Shown: piece after piece, positions 60,074-64,000 of the stretch
Position numbering within the stretch: the first letter of the stretch is position 1
Layout: every line of letters begins with the position of its first letter
From: Arenibacter hampyeongensis
GTDB taxonomy: Bacteria; Bacteroidota; Bacteroidia; Flavobacteriales; Flavobacteriaceae
DNA length: 64,000 nucleotides
Direction: 5' to 3'
Assembly: GCF_002909255.1 (NCBI RefSeq)
Contig: NZ_PIOB01000013.1
Location: 28,429 to 92,428, forward strand
Notes under the pieces: generated by a model
Seen by the model: the letters and a program-made list of their open reading frames with translations, nothing else
Told to the model about the DNA's origin: nothing
The model's database searches: none
Position numbers and translations under genes: made by a program

Positions 60074-60104
60074 CAAATCTAGACTACTTATTGTTTTTGA
60101 GCAA
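60074..60104 (-). promoter_or_regulatory. Promoter of lysA
   Basis: On the minus strand TTG (60102-60104) and TAGATTTG (60074-60081) are 20 bases apart, matching TTG-N19/20-TAnnTTTG. The lysA start is 17 bases further downstream. Confidence 0.65.
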
Positions 60105-60213
60105 AAATATACAGCAATAGTTGAATAATGTAACATATTGTTATTTTTATAACAAATGCATTTTTGTCGTCTTTGTTTTTCAGCTAGACCGTCGTAACTT
60201 TAAAGAAAAACTT

Positions 60214-60852
60214 ATGTTGTTGCCCATGTTTCCTTTGCCATCCGTTTTTTTTCCAGGTGAGATGGTTGCCCTTCATGTTTTTGAAGAGCGCTACAAACAA
60301 TTGATCGGTGAAGTTAGGGATATGCCTACAAACTTTGGAGTGCCTGTCTATATCGAAGGGGAGATTGCGTTTGGCACCGAAATGCAGTTAAAGGAAATAA
60401 TAAAAACCTACGATACAGGGGAAATGGATATAATTTGCGTTGGTCTTCGGTCATTTAAGGTAAAAACATTTCAACAAGTGTTGGATGGAAAATTGTACCC
60501 TGCCGGAGAGGTTGAATTTTTGCCTTATTTTGATGACAGTGTAGCGTCTTTAAGAAGTAATGTACTTAATCTTGTCATTGAGCTCTATGGACTAATGGAT
60601 GTATCCTTTTCTGGTATTAAGACTGGGAATTTTGATATTTATCAATTGATTCATAAAATTGGACTTTCACTTGCACAAGAGTATAAACTCTTAAAAATGA
60701 CCTACGAAAGTGAGCGATTATTGTTTCTAAAAGTTCATTTGACCAATACCATTCAGGTTTTAAAGCAGGTGAACCAATCAAAGGAAATGATTGGGATGAA
60801 TGGGCATTTCAAGAATTTTGACCCTATAGATTTTAGGGATTTTAAGATTTAA
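60214..60852 (+). CDS. LON-domain (substrate-binding) protein
   Basis: From ATG 60214 the product is 212 residues. It begins with LLPMFPLPSVFFPGEMVALHVFEERYKQL, the standard opening of the Lon N-terminal domain, and continues with FEIDIICVGLRSFKV-like strands (here MDIICVGLRSFKV) and a helical C terminus. No ATPase or protease domain is present, so it is a stand-alone LON domain like many in bacteria. The frame extends 31 codons left, but without family similarity. Confidence 0.9.
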   Translation: MLLPMFPLPSVFFPGEMVALHVFEERYKQLIGEVRDMPTNFGVPVYIEGEIAFGTEMQLKEIIKTYDTGEMDIICVGLRSFKVKTFQQVLDGKLYPAGEVEFLPYFDDSVASLRSNVLNLVIELYGLMDVSFSGIKTGNFDIYQLIHKIGLSLAQEYKLLKMTYESERLLFLKVHLTNTIQVLKQVNQSKEMIGMNGHFKNFDPIDFRDFKI

Positions 60853-61123
60853 TCCCGGAGCTGTAATCAAACCATCCGCATTAAGAAAGAATTGAATCTA
60901 GGTTGATTTCATTTTTATGAAACACTATTGATCTTAGGTCCCTTAGTGTCATGGGGCAATGAAATGATTTCACCTCTAATATTTGGTTTGAAAATTATTA
61001 ATTCCAATTTGGTATACGCGCTTTTCTTTATTGCTCGTCCCTGTAATTTTTCTATTTTATTTAATTAGGGTAAATCCGCTGTGTTTCCTATTTTTGCAAC
61101 TCAACATATAGAACCTTCAATTT

Positions 61124-62317
61124 ATGAACCTTCACGAATATCAAGGAAAAGAGATTTTAGCGAGTTTTGGCGTACGCATTCAACGCGGTTTAGTGGCATA
61201 TAATGCCAAGGAAGCAGTAGATGCTGCCAAACAATTGACTCAGGAAACAGGAACAGGGTGGCATGTTATAAAAGCCCAGGTTCACGCCGGTGGACGAGGA
61301 AAAGGAGGAGGAGTTAAATTGGCCAAGAACTTGCGTGAAGTAGAAGAAATTGCAGGATCCATCATTGGTATGAATTTAGTTACCCCGCAAACCTCGGCTG
61401 AAGGAAAAAAGGTCCATAAGGTTTTGGTAGCAGAGGATGTTTATTATCCAGGGGATAGTGAAACCAGTGAATTTTATATGTCTGTACTTTTAAATAGGGC
61501 AGCTGGAAGAAATATGATCATGTATTCTACCGAAGGTGGAATGGATATAGAGGAAGTGGCAGAGAAAACACCACACCTTATTTTTACAGAAGAAATAAAT
61601 CCTGCAACTGGCTTATTGCCTTTTCAGGCTAGAAAAATAGCCTTTAACTTAGGCTTATCAGGGACAGCATTTAAGGAAATGACCAAGTTCGTTACCAATT
61701 TATATAAAGCTTATGTGGAGAGCGATGCTAGCTTATTCGAGATAAACCCTGTTCTTAAGACATCCGATGATAAGATTATGGCTGTCGACGCCAAAGTTTC
61801 TATCGATGATAATGCGCTTTATAGAAGAAAGCAATATGCTGAAATGCGCGATTTGCTGGAGGAGAATCCAATAGAGGTAGAGGCTAGGGCCGTTGGTCTT
61901 AATTATGTAGATTTGGATGGTAACGTTGGATGTATGGTAAATGGGGCCGGATTGGCAATGGCTACTATGGATCTTATTAAAATGGCCGGAGGTGAACCTG
62001 CCAACTTCTTGGATGTAGGTGGAACGGCAGATGCCAAAAGGGTAGAGGAAGCCTTTAGAATCATTTTGAAAGACCCTGCTGTTAAATGTATCCTGATAAA
62101 TATTTTTGGTGGTATAGTGCGTTGCGATCGTGTAGCTCAAGGAGTTGTGGATGCTTATAAGAATATGGGAGATGCTATAAAAGTACCTATTATAGTGAGA
62201 TTACAGGGAACCAATGCTGAATTGGCCAAGGAAATTATTGATAATTCTGGTTTGGCGGTGCATTCTGCAGTTCAGTTCCAAGAAGCTGCAGATAAGGTGA
62301 AGGAAGTATTGGCATAA
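61124..62317 (+). CDS. sucC: Succinyl-CoA synthetase beta subunit (ADP-forming)
   Basis: The 397-residue protein has the ATP-grasp domain (MNLHEYQGKEILASFGV, then KAQVHAGGRGKGGGVKLAKN) and the CoA-ligase domain (FLDVGGTADAKRVEEAF, then LINIFGGIVRCDRVAQG). It makes ATP from succinyl-CoA in the citric acid cycle together with SucD, which is not encoded nearby. The separation of sucC from sucD is usual in Bacteroidetes. A TATTTTTG box lies at 61089-61096 and a terminator after the gene. Confidence 0.97.
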   Translation: MNLHEYQGKEILASFGVRIQRGLVAYNAKEAVDAAKQLTQETGTGWHVIKAQVHAGGRGKGGGVKLAKNLREVEEIAGSIIGMNLVTPQTSAEGKKVHKVLVAEDVYYPGDSETSEFYMSVLLNRAAGRNMIMYSTEGGMDIEEVAEKTPHLIFTEEINPATGLLPFQARKIAFNLGLSGTAFKEMTKFVTNLYKAYVESDASLFEINPVLKTSDDKIMAVDAKVSIDDNALYRRKQYAEMRDLLEENPIEVEARAVGLNYVDLDGNVGCMVNGAGLAMATMDLIKMAGGEPANFLDVGGTADAKRVEEAFRIILKDPAVKCILINIFGGIVRCDRVAQGVVDAYKNMGDAIKVPIIVRLQGTNAELAKEIIDNSGLAVHSAVQFQEAADKVKEVLA

Positions 62318-62337
62318 TAGCTATAAATTTAAACCTA

Positions 62338-62370
62338 AAAGGCGGTGCTGTTACAGTACCGCCTTTTTTT
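62338..62370 (+). terminator. Terminator after sucC
   Basis: ggcggt (62341-62346) with accgcc, extended by ctg/cag, forms a stem followed by seven T residues. Confidence 0.85.
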
Positions 62371-62526
62371 ATACCCAATTATTTGTTTTTTATTCGTGAA
62401 TTATGTTCTTAAGGTGTTGGTTAAATTAAAATGGGAGCTAGCAATATATTCTGGAAAATGCTTTGGAAAATTAATATTGAGAAGAAAGATTAAATTTAAA
62501 AAGTAATAATGCAGTGGCTTACAAGG

Positions 62527-62895
62527 TCAAGACTTTTTTTTGTTTTTATATTTCACAGGACTGATGTCATGATCCATTTTCTTTTTTTGTTGATCTATAA
62601 ATCTGGGTTTTTGATGTGTATTGGCAATAGATTCCTTTTTTGGTCTGGGTAAAGTTGTTTTGGGGTCTTTTGGATTCTCCCTTGTCCCTCGAAAGTGTAT
62701 TACCAATCCATTTAAAAAGTTCCTTAATATTTGGTCCCCACATTCTACATAATTGGGATGGTCTTCCTTTCTGAAAAACGCTCCCAACTCGCTTTTGGTA
62801 ATCTTAAAATCAACCAGTTTTAAAATTTCTACAATTTCATCATCACGTAATTTTAAGGCAACCCTCAATTTTTTTAGAACATCATTATTGGTCAT
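62527..62895 (-). CDS. DUF1456 (YehS-like) protein
   Basis: From ATG 62895 the product is 122 residues; the frame extends 6 codons further left of the conserved start MTNNDVLKKLRVALKLRDDEI. The DUF1456 domain repeat is visible: ILKLVDFKITKSELGAFFRKEDHPNYVECGDQILRNFLNGL. The C-terminal 45 residues are a basic tail. The function is unknown. A single gene. Confidence 0.9.
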   Translation of the reverse strand: MTNNDVLKKLRVALKLRDDEIVEILKLVDFKITKSELGAFFRKEDHPNYVECGDQILRNFLNGLVIHFRGTRENPKDPKTTLPRPKKESIANTHQKPRFIDQQKKKMDHDISPVKYKNKKKS

Positions 62896-63018
62896 AGGAT
62901 AAATTTTTGGCAAGATATTACAAAAAATAAGATGTGATACTAGTTTGGGAATACTTTCCTGGGCAGTGAACCATCAAATCAATGTTAATTAATGTAACTT
63001 AGTCTTAAACTGAAATTT

Positions 63019-63420
63019 ATGAGTACATATTTGGAGAAGTTGGGCATTCTTTCCCAAATGATTTCTTTTGCAAAAGTAGATAAGAAAATCAAGGATTCGG
63101 AGTATGATTTTCTGCTGGGCGTAGCAAAGCAACTTGAGGTGGATAAGGAAACATTCGATTCCCTTTTTCATAAAAAAGTAGAGAAGATTGTTCTTAAATC
63201 CGAAGCAGAGAGGATTCTTCAGTTTCATAGGTTGGTTCTCCTCATGAATGTGGATAACGAACAGCGATTAGTGGAAATTGAACAGTTGCATAATATAGGC
63301 CTAAAATTTGGACTTCCACAGGCCGCCATTGAGCAAGTCCTTACCGTAATGCATCATTACCCGGACAAGGTGGTGCCCCCTACAGTATTGATCAATATAT
63401 TTAAAGCGTACAATAATTAG
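63019..63420 (+). CDS. TerB-like helical protein
   Basis: The 133-residue all-helical protein resembles the TerB/tellurite-resistance-like fold: LGILSQMISFAKVDKKIKDSEYDFLL and VDNEQRLVEIEQLHNIGLKFGLP, with acidic residues at the metal-binding positions. In flavobacteria, such proteins are common and are not tied to tellurite. It is cytoplasmic and stands alone. Confidence 0.8.
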   Translation: MSTYLEKLGILSQMISFAKVDKKIKDSEYDFLLGVAKQLEVDKETFDSLFHKKVEKIVLKSEAERILQFHRLVLLMNVDNEQRLVEIEQLHNIGLKFGLPQAAIEQVLTVMHHYPDKVVPPTVLINIFKAYNN

Positions 63421-64000
63421 TTCAATAAGGGATCATGCTTATTTGTTGTGTTTCTTCAAAATTAGGATGAACATAATATTTCGTGTTTTTTGATTTTAGC
63501 TTTATTTATTGGGCAAAATCGAATGAAATTATTGTTAGAATTATTCTTTCATTTTACTCAAGTGGTTTTTATTGATTTTAATTGGATTTCGTGAATCTTC
63601 GATTTCTTTGCTGTCCAAAGAAACCGACGCAGGAGGTTCATGAATACCTTATTCCAAAATAAACGGGCAATGAATAAAACGAAACCGCAGGTTCACGAAT
63701 TCATATTTAAGAAAATAACCGGCCATGAGCTAAACAAAAGAAAAGACCCTTCTTCACTAGGTGGCCCCTAAAATCTCGGGATTTTATGGACCGCTGCCAT
63801 GGCCTAAATTATCTCCAAGGCTTCAATAATTCTTAACGGCCATGACATCTCCACTACGGAAGAAGACCAACCAGACCATAGGCTTTGAAGACAATGTTCA
63901 ATGGCATCAAATTAATGATAATGATTTATCTACATTATGTAGGTTTACGGAACATAGGAACGGCCTATTTTCAATTTCGTTTTAAATCAAGCGGTTTCCG
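63421..64000. other. Gene-free end of the window with imperfect repeats
   Basis: The last 580 bases hold no credible gene on either strand. An imperfect direct repeat containing gaaaccg and ggttca(t/c)gaat occurs at about 63620-63645 and 63681-63702, 61 bases apart. The region is GC-richer than the adjacent intergenic DNA from about 63720 on. It could be a decayed element or part of a gene cut by the window edge. Confidence 0.45.

Noticed and set aside
63019..63420. Tellurite-resistance function
   Set aside because: Only the TerB-like fold is suggested; no ter operon partners are present.

Overview
The window reads as chromosomal DNA of a member of the Flavobacteriaceae (Bacteroidetes), probably marine. 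Supporting signs are the gliding genes gldF and gldG, DUF4249, DUF5916 and DUF4870 family proteins, Bacteroidetes-type -7 boxes (TAnnTTTG) before several genes, moderate to low GC and a secreted sulfatase. The genus cannot be fixed from the sequence alone. No rRNA, tRNA or CRISPR array was found.

Layout. 1-12.6 kb holds outer-membrane and periplasmic functions: the end of a DUF4249 gene with a macroglobulin-domain partner, an IorA/IorB-type molybdenum oxidoreductase, a small lipoprotein, a formylglycine sulfatase, a DUF5916 protein, a PH-domain protein and a neutral zinc metallopeptidase. The sulfatase is bracketed by two near-identical terminators and followed by a gene-free stretch with 11-bp phased repeats.

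12.65-29.61 kb is an integrated mobilizable element. Its tyrosine recombinase lies beside the 3' end of mnmE. A second copy of the mnmE 3' end (coding FCIGK-stop) lies 17 kb away, so the element sits in the mnmE terminus, the same kind of target used by SGI1-type islands. Paired 11-bp phased repeats occur just inside both ends. The right part is the core: integrase, helix-turn-helix protein, VapE-like ATPase, TOPRIM primase, MobC-like protein, relaxase and a membrane coiled-coil protein. The left part is cargo: HigBA, ParDE, a primase-helicase of the TOTE type, an AbiE type IV toxin-antitoxin pair with palindromic operators, and an unrecognised 1100-residue helical protein. Most of the cargo is bounded by two directly repeated copies of a conserved hairpin plus the 3' end of the mobilization-associated gene. 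The left copy is a frameshifted pseudogene.

29.6-64 kb is housekeeping and envelope DNA: mnmE, dnaN, a gldF/gldG cluster with a SAM hydrolase-type gene, phoH-purC, a DnaQ-like exonuclease with a CBS/DUF294 protein, a Csp-like copper protein, an SLC13 carrier, a cytochrome c-VCBS lipoprotein, pepT, pyrD, mvaB, an esterase-cupin fusion, a porin, an FMN-binding protein with a membrane partner, guaB, a thioredoxin-like protein, lysA, a LON-domain protein and sucC. The last 580 bases carry no gene.

The most promising candidate for something undescribed is the cargo block at 13.6-23.4 kb, especially the 1100-residue protein beside AbiE and the primase-helicase, together with the repeated hairpin that delimits the block.
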